DNA of 64,000 nucleotides from the NCBI RefSeq assembly GCF_900103455.1, contig NZ_FNHI01000022.1, positions 62,001 to 126,000 of the forward strand, in the 5' to 3' direction. Under the pieces are notes generated by a model that had not been told where the DNA came from, did no database searches, and saw only the letters and a program-made list of their open reading frames with translations. Positions 1 through 9,134 of this stretch are shown here, piece by piece. The stretch comes from Streptomyces wuyuanensis. GTDB taxonomy: Bacteria > Actinomycetota > Actinomycetes > Streptomycetales > Streptomycetaceae. Numbering within the stretch: position 1 is the first letter of the stretch; every line of letters starts with the position of its first letter. The translations under genes were made by a program, and so were the position numbers.

Positions 1-895
1 CCAGGCTCGCCTGCGCGCCGAAGAGGACGCTCGCCATCGGGAGCCCCGCGGCCAGGCTCTTCTTGGAGCCGGCGAACTGGATGGCGACCCGGTCCGCGCG
101 GCCGAAGCCGAGGCGTTCGGGCCCGTACCAGGTCAGGGTGAGCATCACCGCGAGCAGCACCGCCTCGACGAGCAGCAGCGCGCCGAGCCGCACCGGGGTG
201 ACCTGGTGCCAGATGCCGGCGACCATGCCCCGGCTGAAGGCGGTGTAGACGACCAGCAGGATCGAGCCGCGATCGACGACGCCCAGGAGCCGCCGGTGCC
301 GCGCGAGGAAGCCCGCGATCCAGCGGCGCAGCAACTGCCCGGCCAGGAACGGCACCAGCAGCTGGAGCGCGATCCTCAGCAGCCCGTCAGCCGAGAAGCC
401 GCCCGTGCCGCGGCCGAGGAGCACGGCGGCCAGCAGCGGCGTGAGCACGATCCCGGCGAGGCTGGAGAAGGATCCCGCGCAGATCGCCGCGGACACGTTG
501 CCACGGGCCATCGACGTGAAGGCGATCGAGGACTGGATCGTCGACGGCACCAGGCACAGGAAGAGCAGCCCGCCGTAGAGCGACGGGGTCAGCACGGCGG
601 GGACGAGACCGCCCGCGGCGAGCCCCAGCAGCGGGAACACGACGAATGTGGCGGCCAGCACCGTCGCGTGCAGACGCCAGTGGCGCAGGCCGTCCAGGGC
701 CTCGCGGGCCGACAGCCGCGCACCGTAGAGGAAGAAGAGCAGGGCGACCGCCCCGGTGGAGGCCCCGCCGGCGACGTCGGCCGCGGTGCCGGAGGCGGGG
801 AGCAGCACCGCGAGGAGAACGGTGCCGAGGAGCATGAGGACGTACGGATCGACCGGCGGCCGGAACGGCGGTCGCAGGGGGGTGCGGCGGCTCAT
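1..895 (-). CDS. Bile acid:sodium symporter (SBF-like) family transporter, partial
   Basis: The gene starts at the ATG complementary to 893-895 and runs off the left edge, so its C-terminal end is missing. The 298 visible residues are strongly hydrophobic, with about nine membrane segments (for example VLMLLGTVLLAVLLPASG and ALLLVEAVLLAVMLTLTW). The conserved stretches CLVPSTIQSSIAFTSMARGN and QFAGSKKSLAAGLPMAS are typical of the SBF-like/YfeH branch of the bile-acid:sodium symporter superfamily. These are inner-membrane secondary transporters; the substrate cannot be read from sequence. The family is usually about 330 residues, so perhaps 30 are lost. A LysR gene is divergent from it, the classic arrangement for a regulator and its target, and the two share a promoter region of about 118 bp. 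Confidence 0.85.
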   Translation of the reverse strand, partial: MSRRTPLRPPFRPPVDPYVLMLLGTVLLAVLLPASGTAADVAGGASTGAVALLFFLYGARLSAREALDGLRHWRLHATVLAATFVVFPLLGLAAGGLVPAVLTPSLYGGLLFLCLVPSTIQSSIAFTSMARGNVSAAICAGSFSSLAGIVLTPLLAAVLLGRGTGGFSADGLLRIALQLLVPFLAGQLLRRWIAGFLARHRRLLGVVDRGSILLVVYTAFSRGMVAGIWHQVTPVRLGALLLVEAVLLAVMLTLTWYGPERLGFGRADRVAIQFAGSKKSLAAGLPMASVLFGAQASL

Positions 896-956
896 GTGCT
901 CCACTTGCTCTCGGTACGGATCGTGCCCTCTCCATGGTCACCGGCCCATGGGCGAT

Positions 957-967
957 CGGGAATCCCG
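957..967. promoter_or_regulatory. Inverted repeat in divergent LysR/transporter promoter region
   Basis: The shared upstream region of the SBF transporter and the LysR gene holds the 11-bp dyad CGGGA-A-TCCCG inside GATCGGGAATCCCGTAC. LysR regulators usually bind T-N11-A dyads located between divergent genes, so this is a candidate binding site. It is inferred from position and symmetry only. Confidence 0.35.
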
Positions 968-1013
968 TACACCGATCTGACTGCCATCACGATTCGCGAT
1001 GAGCGCGGCTAGC

Positions 1014-1910
1014 ATGGCTCGCGTGTACGACCCCGGTCAGCTGCGTACCTTCCTCGCCGTGGCGCAGACCCTCAGCTTCACCCAGGCGGCACGCCGGCTG
1101 GGCGTGCGGCAGTCCACGGTCAGCCAGCACGTGCGGCGGCTCGAGGAGGCGGCGGGCCGGCAGCTGTTCACCCGCGACACCCACAGCGTGGAGCTCACCG
1201 GGGACGGCGAGGCGATGCTCGGCTTCGCCCGGACCATCCTGGACGCGCACGAACGGGCGGCCGCCTTCTTCACGGGCACCCGGCTGCGCGGCCGGCTCCG
1301 CTTCGGCGCCTCCGAGGACTTCGTGCTGACACGGCTCCCCGAGATCCTGGAGACGTTCCGCCGCGACCATCCCGAGGTCGACCTGGAGCTGACCGTCGAA
1401 CTGTCCGGCACGCTGCACGAGCGGCTGGAGGCGGGCCGGCTCGACCTCGTCCTCGCCAAGCGCCGTACGGGCGGCACCCACGGCGAACTGGTCTGGCAGG
1501 ACGCGCTGACCTGGATCGGCGCATCGCAGCTGCGGCTCGATCCGGACCGGCCGGTGCCGCTGATCGTGTACCCGCCGCCGGGTATCACCCGGGCGCGGGC
1601 GCTGGAGGTCCTGGAGGCGCACGGCCGGGCGTGGCGCATCGCCTGCACGAGCGGCAGCCTGAGCGGACTGGTCGCGGCGGCACGCGCGGGTCTGGGCGTG
1701 ATGGCCCATTCGCGCGGGCTGATCCCGCCCGGACTGGTCCCGGTGCCGAACCGGGCGGGGCTGCCGGAGCTGGGGGACGTGGACTTCGTCCTGCTGCACG
1801 GCCGCCGGGCCGGCGCCCGCCACGGCACCCGGGAGCCGGCGGACGCGCTCGCCGCCGCGATCCTCGCCGGCGTCGACCGGTTGCAACGCCCTGCGGACGG
1901 CACGCACTGA
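1014..1910 (+). CDS. LysR family transcriptional regulator
   Basis: A LysR-type DNA-binding regulator of 298 residues, close to the family norm of about 300. The N-terminal winged helix-turn-helix is clear (QLRTFLAVAQTLSFTQAARR, then VRQSTVSQHVRRLEEAAG). It is followed by a substrate-binding-like domain, in which GRLRFGASEDFVLTRLPEIL marks the start of the periplasmic-binding fold. I prefer the ATG at 1014; an in-frame ATG at 999 and a GTG at 1023 are alternatives, and none has a strong ribosome site. The divergent SBF-like transporter is its most likely target. The effector is unknown. Confidence 0.88.
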   Translation: MARVYDPGQLRTFLAVAQTLSFTQAARRLGVRQSTVSQHVRRLEEAAGRQLFTRDTHSVELTGDGEAMLGFARTILDAHERAAAFFTGTRLRGRLRFGASEDFVLTRLPEILETFRRDHPEVDLELTVELSGTLHERLEAGRLDLVLAKRRTGGTHGELVWQDALTWIGASQLRLDPDRPVPLIVYPPPGITRARALEVLEAHGRAWRIACTSGSLSGLVAAARAGLGVMAHSRGLIPPGLVPVPNRAGLPELGDVDFVLLHGRRAGARHGTREPADALAAAILAGVDRLQRPADGTH

Positions 1911-2302
1911 CGCGGCGCGCCGGCGGCAAGGGGCGCGGCGCGCGGCGGAGAACGAACGGCGGGGAACGAGCGGCAGCGAGGAGGCGGCGGAGAGCGCCGG
2001 CGATCCTCCGGGACAGCGGGGGCGGGGAGCCGGGCGGGACTTCCGCACTCCAGCCATGGACACCCAAACCAGACACAGAAGACAGACCGGGCGTGTTTGC
2101 CGCGTACAGATTCGGTGCAGATTCGCGCGAGGGTCACTTACTCCTCGGTCAGAACCCGGCACGCCCACAACGGGGTTGGCCGAATTCGTACGGCTGACCA
2201 GCGTCGATGCGAAATGTGCCGAGTTGCTGAAGGCTCTCCCGCACGACCGCCCGGTGGGGTACCGTCACCGGCGCTGTGCGGAGCGCCACAAGGAGCAGGT
2301 CA
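1911..2302. other. Intergenic region, no gene seen
   Basis: This region of 392 bp lies between the LysR stop and the TTG start of the acyl-CoA synthetase. Its first half is purine-rich (many CGG and GAG words). The second half, about 2055-2260, is less GC-rich and probably holds the promoter of the downstream gene. Open frames here show no recognisable protein and no ribosome site. I see no tRNA-like fold or clear terminator. Confidence 0.5.
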
Positions 2303-4126
2303 TTGCGTGAGTTCACGGTTCCCCCCTTGGCGACGGCACCCCCTGTCGGCGGGCTGGCGGATGCCGTGTTCGACCACGCCCAGACCGATCCGGGCCGGGT
2401 CGCCCTCGGACGCAAGGACGACGAGGGCGAATGGCACGACGTGACGTCGGCCGAGTTCCGCGACGAGGTGCTCGCCCTCGCCAAGGGACTGCTCGCGCAA
2501 GGGGTCCGGTTCGGCGACCGCGTCGCGATCATGTGCCGTACCCGGTACGAGTGGACGCTCTTCGACTTCGCCCTGTGGGCGGTGGGTGCCCAGTCCGTAC
2601 CCGTCTACCCCACCTCGTCCGCCGAGCAGGTCCTGTGGATGATGCACGACGCCGAGGTCTCGGCCTGCATGGTCGAGCACGAGGACCACGCCATGACGAT
2701 CGGCTCGGTCATCGACCGCCTGCCGCACCTCAAGCGGCTGTGGCAGCTCGACAAGGGCGCGGTCGACGAGCTCGTCGCGGCGGGCGCGCACATCGACGAC
2801 GAAGTGGTGCACCGGCACCGCAGGGCGGTCACCCCGGAGTCCACCGCCACGGTGATCTACACCTCCGGCACCACCGGCCGCCCCAAGGGGTGCGTCCTCA
2901 CGCACGCCAACTTCATGTACGAGACGGAGACGCTCGTCGGCCGCTGGGAACCCGTGTTCCACTCGAAGCCCGGCGACGAGGCCGCGACGCTGCTCTTCCT
3001 GCCGCTCGCGCACGTCTTCGGCCGGATGGTGGAGGTCGCCGCGATCCTGGGCCGGGTGAAGCTGGGCCACCAGCCGGTGCTCCAGGCCACCGCCCTGATC
3101 GCCGACCTCGCCTCGTTCCGGCCGACGTTCATCCTGGCCGTCCCGTACATCTTCGAGAAGGTCTTCAACGCCGCGCGGCGCAAGGCGGAGGCGGCGGGCA
3201 AGGCCGGGCCGTTCGACAAGGCCGTCGACGTGGCGGTGCGGTACGCGGAGGCCGTGGAGCACCGCGCCTTCGGTCTCGGCCCCGGCCCGTCGGCGAGCCT
3301 GCGACTGCAGCACCAGTTCTTCGAGAAGGTCGTCTACACCAAGGTCCGCGAGGCCATGGGCGGCCGGGTACGGCACGCGATGTCGGGCGGTTCGGCCATG
3401 GACCGCAGGCTCGGCCTGTTCTTCGCGGGTGCCGGCGTCACCGTCTTCGAGGGCTTCGGGCTGACGGAGTCCTCCGCCGCGGCCACCGCCAACCCCCCGG
3501 AACGCACCAAGTACGGCACGGTCGGCCAGCCGATCCCGGGCACGACGGTGCACATCGCCGAGGACGGCGAGGTGTGGCTGCACGGACCGCAGGTCTTCTC
3601 CGGCTATCTCAACGATCCCAAGGCGACGGACGCCGTACTCAAGGACGGCTGGCTGGCCACCGGCGACCTCGGGGCGCTGGACGAGGACGGCTATCTGACG
3701 ATCACCGGGCGGAAGAAGGAGATCCTGGTGACGTCGGGCGGCAAGAGCGTGTCGCCGATCGGGCTGGAGGAGCGGGTGCGGGCGCACCCCCTGGTGGCCC
3801 AGTGCATCGTCGTCGGCAACGACCGCCCCTACATCGCGGCGCTGGTCACCGTCGACCACGAGGCCGTGGAGCACTGGCTCGCGATGCGGAACCGGCCGCC
3901 GATGGCGCCGGTGGACCTGGTGCGCGACCCGGACCTGGAGATGGAGATCCGGCGGGCGGTGGTGGCCGCCAACACCCTCGTGTCACAGGCCGAGTCCATC
4001 CGGACCTTCCGGATACTGGCGCATCCGTTCAGCGAGGAGCACGGACTGCTGACGCCGTCGCTGAAGCTGAAGCGCAAGGCGATCGAGACGGCGTACGCGA
4101 CCGAGGTGGACGCGCTGTACCGCTGA
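2303..4126 (+). CDS. Long-chain fatty acid-CoA ligase (AMP-binding, FadD type)
   Basis: An acyl-activating enzyme that adenylates a fatty acid with ATP and transfers it to coenzyme A. The AMP-binding P-loop is TVIYTSGTTGRPKG (near residue 190), followed by the family motif GLTESSAA and the C-terminal GWLATGDLGALDEDGYLTI and GRKKEILVTSGGK segments. The 607-residue length fits bacterial long-chain ligases of the FadD15/ACSL type. The TTG at 2303 is chosen over an upstream GTG at 2276 because AAGGAG at 2290-2295 sits seven bases before it and the protein then begins MREFTVPPLA. It stands alone, ending at a strong hairpin. Confidence 0.92.
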   Translation: MREFTVPPLATAPPVGGLADAVFDHAQTDPGRVALGRKDDEGEWHDVTSAEFRDEVLALAKGLLAQGVRFGDRVAIMCRTRYEWTLFDFALWAVGAQSVPVYPTSSAEQVLWMMHDAEVSACMVEHEDHAMTIGSVIDRLPHLKRLWQLDKGAVDELVAAGAHIDDEVVHRHRRAVTPESTATVIYTSGTTGRPKGCVLTHANFMYETETLVGRWEPVFHSKPGDEAATLLFLPLAHVFGRMVEVAAILGRVKLGHQPVLQATALIADLASFRPTFILAVPYIFEKVFNAARRKAEAAGKAGPFDKAVDVAVRYAEAVEHRAFGLGPGPSASLRLQHQFFEKVVYTKVREAMGGRVRHAMSGGSAMDRRLGLFFAGAGVTVFEGFGLTESSAAATANPPERTKYGTVGQPIPGTTVHIAEDGEVWLHGPQVFSGYLNDPKATDAVLKDGWLATGDLGALDEDGYLTITGRKKEILVTSGGKSVSPIGLEERVRAHPLVAQCIVVGNDRPYIAALVTVDHEAVEHWLAMRNRPPMAPVDLVRDPDLEMEIRRAVVAANTLVSQAESIRTFRILAHPFSEEHGLLTPSLKLKRKAIETAYATEVDALYR

Positions 4127-4132
4127 GTCGTC

Positions 4133-4168
4133 GGCCGCGGCCGGGCGCCGGAACACCCGGCCGCGGCC
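4133..4168. terminator. Bidirectional hairpin terminator
   Basis: A perfect 13-bp inverted repeat (GGCCGCGGCCGGG at 4133-4145 and its complement at 4156-4168, 10-nt loop) lies between two convergent genes, six bases after the acyl-CoA ligase stop. There is no T-tract, as is usual in Streptomyces. Confidence 0.75.
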
Positions 4169-4182
4169 GCCGGGGCGCCCTT

Positions 4183-5037
4183 TCACACGAGTTGGTAGGC
4201 CCGGAGGCCGGTGAGCAGCAGATGGCAGTTCTGCAGCGAGCCCGAACCGTCCCCGAGAGAGCGGTAGATGCCCCACTTGGGGCGGACCCGGTCGGCGAGG
4301 AAGGTGTCGACGCCGTTCCTCGACCCGTCGACGACGGTCGTGCCGCCGTTCTTCAGGATCCAGCGGACCGAACCGGCCGAGCCGTTGCCTATCCCGATCC
4401 TGAAGTCGACGTCGATCCACCTGTCGTGCAGGGGAGCCAGGTCGGTCCGGCCGACGAGCGTGTCGGACTCGAAGAGCTTGAGCTCGATCGTCTGCACGCC
4501 GTTCACCCGGCGCAGCGACTGCACGACGATCGGCGAGGTGCCGGTGCCGGGCTGCTTCATCTGCATGATGTGGGTGAAGGACGTCGTGGCCTTGAGCGCG
4601 GCGGGGATGTGCATGGAATACGTGAGCCGCCAGGTCTCCCCCGGCAGCCACCTCAGGTACGAGGATCCGCTGCGGCAGCCGCTGACCTCCTGGCGCTGGC
4701 GGTCGGTGCCGGTGTCGCGGTCCGCGGTGTGCATCGTGAAACGCCAGTTGTCGCCCTCGGTGCGGATGTGGGGACTGCCGGCGGGGTGCGAGCCGGCCCG
4801 GTCGTCCTCGACCGTCTCGAAGGCCCTCAGCCCGTCGGACCGTGCGGAGGGAGACCAGCGCAGCTGCCATCCGGCGGCGGACGCCGGTGGCGCCGCGGCC
4901 GTTGCGGCGGCGAGGGCGCTGCCGAGGACGGCGCCGAGCACGGTTCGCCGCGAGGCGCCGCGGACGGCGGACGACGAGGTGGGGCGCGACGGGCGGGACG
5001 GCTGCGACGGCTGCGAGGAGTGCTCGGGGTGCTGCAC
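4183..5037 (-). CDS. Tat-secreted polysaccharide-lyase-like protein
   Basis: The GTG start gives 284 residues. The N-terminus has a Ser/Pro-rich stretch, then a twin-arginine signal (SRRTVLGAVLGSALAAATAA with an ASA-type cleavage site), so export is by the Tat route. The mature part has the pattern of the heparin-lyase-I/PL14-PL20-like jelly-roll family (Pfam polysaccharide lyase PF14099): DNWRFTMHTADRD near the front, GETWRLTYSMHIP, a HIMQMKQPGTG strand, DRWIDVDFRIGIG, and RPKWGIYRS near the end. Such proteins cleave uronic-acid-containing polysaccharides by beta-elimination, but the substrate is not deducible and activity is unproven. The gene is convergent with the acyl-CoA ligase and shares its terminator. 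Confidence 0.7.
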   Translation of the reverse strand: MQHPEHSSQPSQPSRPSRPTSSSAVRGASRRTVLGAVLGSALAAATAAAPPASAAGWQLRWSPSARSDGLRAFETVEDDRAGSHPAGSPHIRTEGDNWRFTMHTADRDTGTDRQRQEVSGCRSGSSYLRWLPGETWRLTYSMHIPAALKATTSFTHIMQMKQPGTGTSPIVVQSLRRVNGVQTIELKLFESDTLVGRTDLAPLHDRWIDVDFRIGIGNGSAGSVRWILKNGGTTVVDGSRNGVDTFLADRVRPKWGIYRSLGDGSGSLQNCHLLLTGLRAYQLV

Positions 5038-5307
5038 GGCGGTGCCTGCCTTCCTGAGAGGTGGGGTTCAGGAGCCCCCGGTCACCGGAGCGCGGTGAGA
5101 CAGGACCGAACGCGGCGTTCACATTCATGTACCACGTTCAGCAGTGTGCAATAGAGTCGCGGCAGACGGACCGACGGTCAATGGTTCCGACCGATTCCGC
5201 GGCGGGAGCGGGCCGAGGAGACAGCCCTTCCGCGATCGGGAATGCGTCCGCCGAAATGATCGTTGACCATGGGAGCAACACCCGACCGACGTAAGGATCG
5301 ACCGCTC

Positions 5308-6144
5308 GTGAGCAAGGTCCCCTCCATCACCCTCAACAACGGCGTCGCCATGCCGCAGCTCGGCTTCGGCGTGTGGCAGGTGCCGGACGACGAGGCGGCG
5401 AAGGCCGTCGGCACGGCCCTGGAGGCCGGCTACCGCAGCATCGACACGGCTGCCGTCTACGAGAACGAGAAGGGCACCGGCAAGGCCGTCGCGGCCGCCG
5501 GGATCCCCCGCGAGGAGCTCTTCGTCACCACCAAGCTCTGGAACCGCGAACAGGGGTACGACTCGACGCTCCGCGCCTTCGACGCCTCCCTGTCCCGACT
5601 CGGCCTCGACTACGTGGACCTGTACCTGATCCACTGGCCGGTGCCGTCCAAGAACGCGTACGTGGACACGTACAAGGCGTTCGAGACCATCCTCGCCGAG
5701 GGCCGTGCCCGGGCCATCGGCGTCTCCAACTTCCTTCCCGAGCACCTGGAGAGGCTGCTCGGCGAGACCTCGGTCGCCCCGGCCGTGAACCAGATCGAGC
5801 TGCACCCGCAGCTGCAGCAGACCGAGTCGCGGGCCGTCCACGCCAAGCACGGCATCGCCACCGAGGCGTGGTCGCCGCTGGGCTCCGGCCGCGGGCTGCT
5901 GGAGGTCCCGACGATCGTCGCCGTCGCGCAGAAGTACGGAAAGACCCCGGCGCAGGTCGTGCTCCGCTGGCACCTGCAGCTCGGCAACGTGGTGATCCCC
6001 AAGTCCGTGACGCCGTCGCGGATCCGGGAGAACATCGACGTCTTCGGTTTCGAGCTGGACGACGACGACCTCGCCGCGTTCGCCGCCCTGGACGAGGGCC
6101 GGCGGCTGGGCCCCGACCCGGCGACGTTCGACATGGGCGCCTGA
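5308..6144 (+). CDS. Aldo/keto reductase
   Basis: An NADPH-dependent aldo/keto reductase of 278 residues, closest in style to 2,5-diketo-D-gluconate reductases. The hallmark segments are all present: GYRSIDTAAVYENEKG (catalytic Asp and Tyr), TKLWN (catalytic Lys), YVDLYLIHWPVP (catalytic His), IGVSNF, VNQIELHPQLQQ, and the cofactor-binding IPKSVTPSRIRENIDVF. The fold is a TIM barrel in the cytoplasm. The GTG at 5308 is preferred because the protein then begins MSKVPSITLNNG, as relatives do, with AAGGA at 5293-5297; an ATG at 5263 in the same frame would add 15 unlikely residues. The natural substrate is unknown. Confidence 0.92.
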   Translation: MSKVPSITLNNGVAMPQLGFGVWQVPDDEAAKAVGTALEAGYRSIDTAAVYENEKGTGKAVAAAGIPREELFVTTKLWNREQGYDSTLRAFDASLSRLGLDYVDLYLIHWPVPSKNAYVDTYKAFETILAEGRARAIGVSNFLPEHLERLLGETSVAPAVNQIELHPQLQQTESRAVHAKHGIATEAWSPLGSGRGLLEVPTIVAVAQKYGKTPAQVVLRWHLQLGNVVIPKSVTPSRIRENIDVFGFELDDDDLAAFAALDEGRRLGPDPATFDMGA

Positions 6145-6308
6145 CACACCGGCAGGACCGGAAGCCGGGCCCGGCGCGGCCGCCGTCGAGGCGGCCGCGC
6201 CGATCTGCGTCCGCGACCGGGTGCGCGCGTCCGGTGCGGGCCCGAACCCGCTGCGGACGGCCGGCATTCGCCGCCTGCGGCCACCCAAATTCTGCTTATG
6301 CTTCTGCC

Positions 6309-7214
6309 GTGTTCGACTCCCGGTACATCAGGACTTTCCATGAGGTGGTCAGGACCGGCTCGTACTCGGCAGCCGCCCGCTCGCTCGGCTACACCCAGCC
6401 CGCGGTCAGCCAGCAGATGAAGGCGCTGGAACGGGATGTCGGCACTCCCCTGTTCACCCGCGTCGGCCGGGGCATCAGGCTCACCGAGGCCGGCGAGGCG
6501 CTGACACGGCACGCCGGGACGATCCTCGACAGCCTCTCGGCGGCGCAGCAGCAGATCGACGCCATCGCCCGGCTGCGCTCGGGACGGGTGCGGGTGTGCG
6601 CGTTCCCCAGCGCCTGCGCGACCCTCATCCCGGAGACGATGGCCGCCCTCGCGGCGGAACACCCCGGCATCCGCATCGAGTTGACCGAGAGCGAGCCACC
6701 CGAGTCCCTGCGGCTGGTGGCCCGGGGCGACTGCGACATCGCACTGGCCTTCAGCTACCCGGGCCACACCGCCGAGGTCCCGGACGAACTGGCCGAGGTG
6801 CCGCTGCTGGAGGACCCGCTGACGGTGCTGCTGCCCACCGGGCACCCGCTGGCGAGACGGCGGGCCGTGCGGCTGGCGGATCTCGCCGGCGAGCGGTGGA
6901 TAGCGGGATGCCTGCGCTGCCGCGCCAACTTCCTGCACGCCTGCGCCGAGGAGGGCTTCGCACCCGACATCGCCTGCACCACTGACGACAACCTCGTGAT
7001 GCAGAGCCTCGTCGCGTCGGGCGTGGGCATCGCGATGGTGCCGCAGCTCGTGCTGTCGTTCCTGTGCCATTCCAAGGTGACGGGGCGGATCGTGGAACCG
7101 CACACCCGCCGCCGGGTCGGTGCGTACGCGCTCCGGGAACAACTGCGCATCCCGGCCACCGCACTGGTGCTGGACCGTCTCGTCGCGGTCGCCGGGCGCA
7201 AGGTCGGCTGCTGA
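6309..7214 (+). CDS. LysR family transcriptional regulator
   Basis: A 301-residue LysR regulator starting at GTG 6309. The DNA-binding part reads YIRTFHEVVRTGSYSAAARS then YTQPAVSQQMKALERDVGTP. The effector domain opens with GRVRVCAFPSACATLIPETM. It lies 164 bp after the aldo/keto reductase and 168 bp before the cysteine dioxygenase, all on the plus strand. Regulation of the following sulfur-related pair is plausible because CysB-type LysR proteins often control sulfur genes, but nothing in the protein itself proves it. A strong hairpin follows the stop, so it is probably transcribed separately from that pair. Confidence 0.88.
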   Translation: MFDSRYIRTFHEVVRTGSYSAAARSLGYTQPAVSQQMKALERDVGTPLFTRVGRGIRLTEAGEALTRHAGTILDSLSAAQQQIDAIARLRSGRVRVCAFPSACATLIPETMAALAAEHPGIRIELTESEPPESLRLVARGDCDIALAFSYPGHTAEVPDELAEVPLLEDPLTVLLPTGHPLARRRAVRLADLAGERWIAGCLRCRANFLHACAEEGFAPDIACTTDDNLVMQSLVASGVGIAMVPQLVLSFLCHSKVTGRIVEPHTRRRVGAYALREQLRIPATALVLDRLVAVAGRKVGC

Positions 7215-7251
7215 GCCCGGGGCCTTCTGGGCTGGGCTCGGCTCGCCCGGG

Positions 7252-7271
7252 CGGCCCCCGTCCGGGGGCCG
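7252..7271. terminator. Hairpin terminator after LysR gene
   Basis: A perfect 9-bp stem (CGGCCCCCG / CGGGGGCCG) with a two-base loop sits 38 bp after the LysR stop and before the cysteine dioxygenase promoter region. Confidence 0.6.
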
Positions 7272-7382
7272 CTCCGCGGGGCGCCCCCGCCGGACCGCTC
7301 TCCCCATCCATAAGCGGACGTTGAGGACCCTGCAAGCGATCGTGCTTGGACGCCCCGGGACGGGCGGGCGGACGCTGCGGGC

Positions 7383-7949
7383 ATGACGACTGCGAACCCG
7401 GCCACCGTCACCGCTCCCCCCACGACCGCCCGCCTCCGCTCCCTGGTGGCGGAGATACGGGAGACCGTGAACCGCGGCCTTCCTCCCGAGCCCACGGCGT
7501 ACATGGTGGCGGAACGGCTGCTGCCGCACCTCGGCAGAACCGATCTGCTCACCGACGCGCAGTGCGAGGGCGACCCGGGGAACTACCGCCAGCACGTTCT
7601 GCACGCCGAGCGCGACGGCAGCTTCTCCGTGGTCGCCCTGGTCTGGCTGCCGGGCCAGCGCACGCCCGTCCACGACCATGTGTCGTGGTGCGTGACGGGT
7701 GTGCACCGGGGCGAGGAGCACGAGCGGCGCTACCGGCTGGTGCCGCACGGTCCGACCGCCCGGCTCGTCGCCACCGGGGACGTGGTGAACCCGGCCGGGA
7801 CCGTCGCCGCGTTCGCCCCGCCCGGCGACATCCATCTGGTGAGCAACTCCGGGACGGAGCCGGCCCTGTCCCTGCACGTGTACGGCGCCGACATCGCCCG
7901 CCTCGGCACCAGCATCCGGCGCGTCTACGACCTGCCCGCCGACCGGTGA
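7383..7949 (+). CDS. Cysteine dioxygenase family protein
   Basis: A cupin-fold, non-heme iron thiol dioxygenase of 188 residues, the usual size for bacterial cysteine dioxygenases. The iron-binding histidines are visible as His97 and His99 in PVHDHVSWCVTG and His151 in PPGDIHLVSNSG. The terminal strand SLHVYGADI is also typical. The enzyme oxidises cysteine to cysteine sulfinate, which can be transaminated and break down to pyruvate and sulfite; related 3-mercaptopropionate dioxygenases are an alternative. Its stop overlaps the start of a YeiH/UPF0324 transporter by four bases (GTGA), so the two are translationally coupled, which fits removal of the sulfite produced. The ATG has no strong ribosome site. 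Confidence 0.88.
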   Translation: MTTANPATVTAPPTTARLRSLVAEIRETVNRGLPPEPTAYMVAERLLPHLGRTDLLTDAQCEGDPGNYRQHVLHAERDGSFSVVALVWLPGQRTPVHDHVSWCVTGVHRGEEHERRYRLVPHGPTARLVATGDVVNPAGTVAAFAPPGDIHLVSNSGTEPALSLHVYGADIARLGTSIRRVYDLPADR

Positions 7950-8992
7950 CGGCCCTCACCGGCTCCAACACCCGACGCTTCGCACCCCGGCAGCGGCCCG
8001 CCGGCCCGGCCGGGCCACTGCCGGGTCTCGTGCTCGCCGCGGCCGGCGTGGCCGCGGCCTGGCTGGTGCACCGCGCCGTGCCCGCCCTGCCGATGCTCAC
8101 CGCGGCCGTCGTCCTCGGCATCGCCGCCGCCCACACCCCGTGGCTGGCCGCACGGGTCCGCGGCCGCTGCCGCGGGGGACTGACGCTGGCCGCGAAGCGT
8201 CTGATGCGCGCGGGGATCGTGCTGCTCGGGCTCAAGTTGAGCCTGGCGGACGTGCTGGGGCTGGGGTGGGCGACGGTCGCGATGGTGCTGGCCGTGGTGG
8301 CGGCCACCTTCTGCGGCACCTGGTGGCTCGGCCGGAGACTGGGGCTGCGGGGCGACCAGCCGCTGCTCATCGCCGCGGGCTACTCCATCTGCGGAGCCTC
8401 GGCGATCGGGGCCGTGGGCTCGGTGCACGACAGCGACGACGAGGACGTGGTCACGTCCGTCGCGCTGGTGACGCTCTGCGGAACCCTCGCCATCGCCGTC
8501 CTGCCCCTCCTGCACGGGCCGCTCGGGCTCACCGACGCCGAGTTCGGGCGGTGGGTGGGCGCCGGCGTCCACGACGTGGGTCAGGTCGTCGCCACCGCCC
8601 AGACGGCCGGACCGGTGGCACTGGGCGAGGCCGTGCTGGTGAAACTCCTCCGCGTGGCGCTCCTGGCACCGCTGGCCGCCGTGCTCGTCGTCGCCGCCCG
8701 CCGTCGCGGCCGCGACGCCCCCCGGTCGGGGCGGCCACCGCTCGTCCCGCTGTTCGTCGTGGGTTTCCTGGCCGCGGTCGCCCTGCGCAGCACGGGCCTG
8801 CTGCCCGAGCAGGCCCTCGCGGTGGCCGGTACGGTCCAGGAACTGCTGCTGGCCGCCGCGCTGTTCGGCCTCGGCAGCGCGGTCCATCTGCCGTCCTTGT
8901 CCCGCACCGGCCCCAAGGTGGCCTTGCTCGGACTGACCGCCTGGGTGCTCATCGCGACGGCGGCGTACGCGGGGGTCCTGCTCACCGCCTGA
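7946..8992 (+). CDS. YeiH/UPF0324 family putative sulfate/sulfite exporter
   Basis: A 348-residue integral membrane protein with about ten hydrophobic segments. It shows the UPF0324/YeiH signature features: RAGIVLLGLKLSLADVLGLG, LLIAAGYSICGASAIGA, and GAGVHDVGQVVATAQTAG. The family is annotated as putative sulfate or sulfite/organosulfonate exporters on genomic context. The GTG start at 7946 overlaps the cysteine dioxygenase stop (GTGA), replacing the much longer open frame that begins upstream. The pairing suggests export of sulfite or sulfate produced by cysteine oxidation. The substrate is inferred. Confidence 0.85.
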   Translation: MTALTGSNTRRFAPRQRPAGPAGPLPGLVLAAAGVAAAWLVHRAVPALPMLTAAVVLGIAAAHTPWLAARVRGRCRGGLTLAAKRLMRAGIVLLGLKLSLADVLGLGWATVAMVLAVVAATFCGTWWLGRRLGLRGDQPLLIAAGYSICGASAIGAVGSVHDSDDEDVVTSVALVTLCGTLAIAVLPLLHGPLGLTDAEFGRWVGAGVHDVGQVVATAQTAGPVALGEAVLVKLLRVALLAPLAAVLVVAARRRGRDAPRSGRPPLVPLFVVGFLAAVALRSTGLLPEQALAVAGTVQELLLAAALFGLGSAVHLPSLSRTGPKVALLGLTAWVLIATAAYAGVLLTA

Positions 8993-9134
8993 CTCCGGGG
9001 CGCCCGCGCCGGCCGCCGCTTCGCGTGCCCGAGGAGACGCGGGCGCTGTGGCCCTCGGGGGCTTGCAGGGAGTCAAGGTGCCGGCTTCCCTGGGATCTTG
9101 AGACCACGAGCAGCCGATGGCAGGCTCGTGCCGC

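Noticed and set aside
206..1012. Long plus-strand open frame antisense to the SBF transporter
   Set aside because: It is the antisense shadow of the transporter, with Glu/Gln/Arg-rich translation and no family features.
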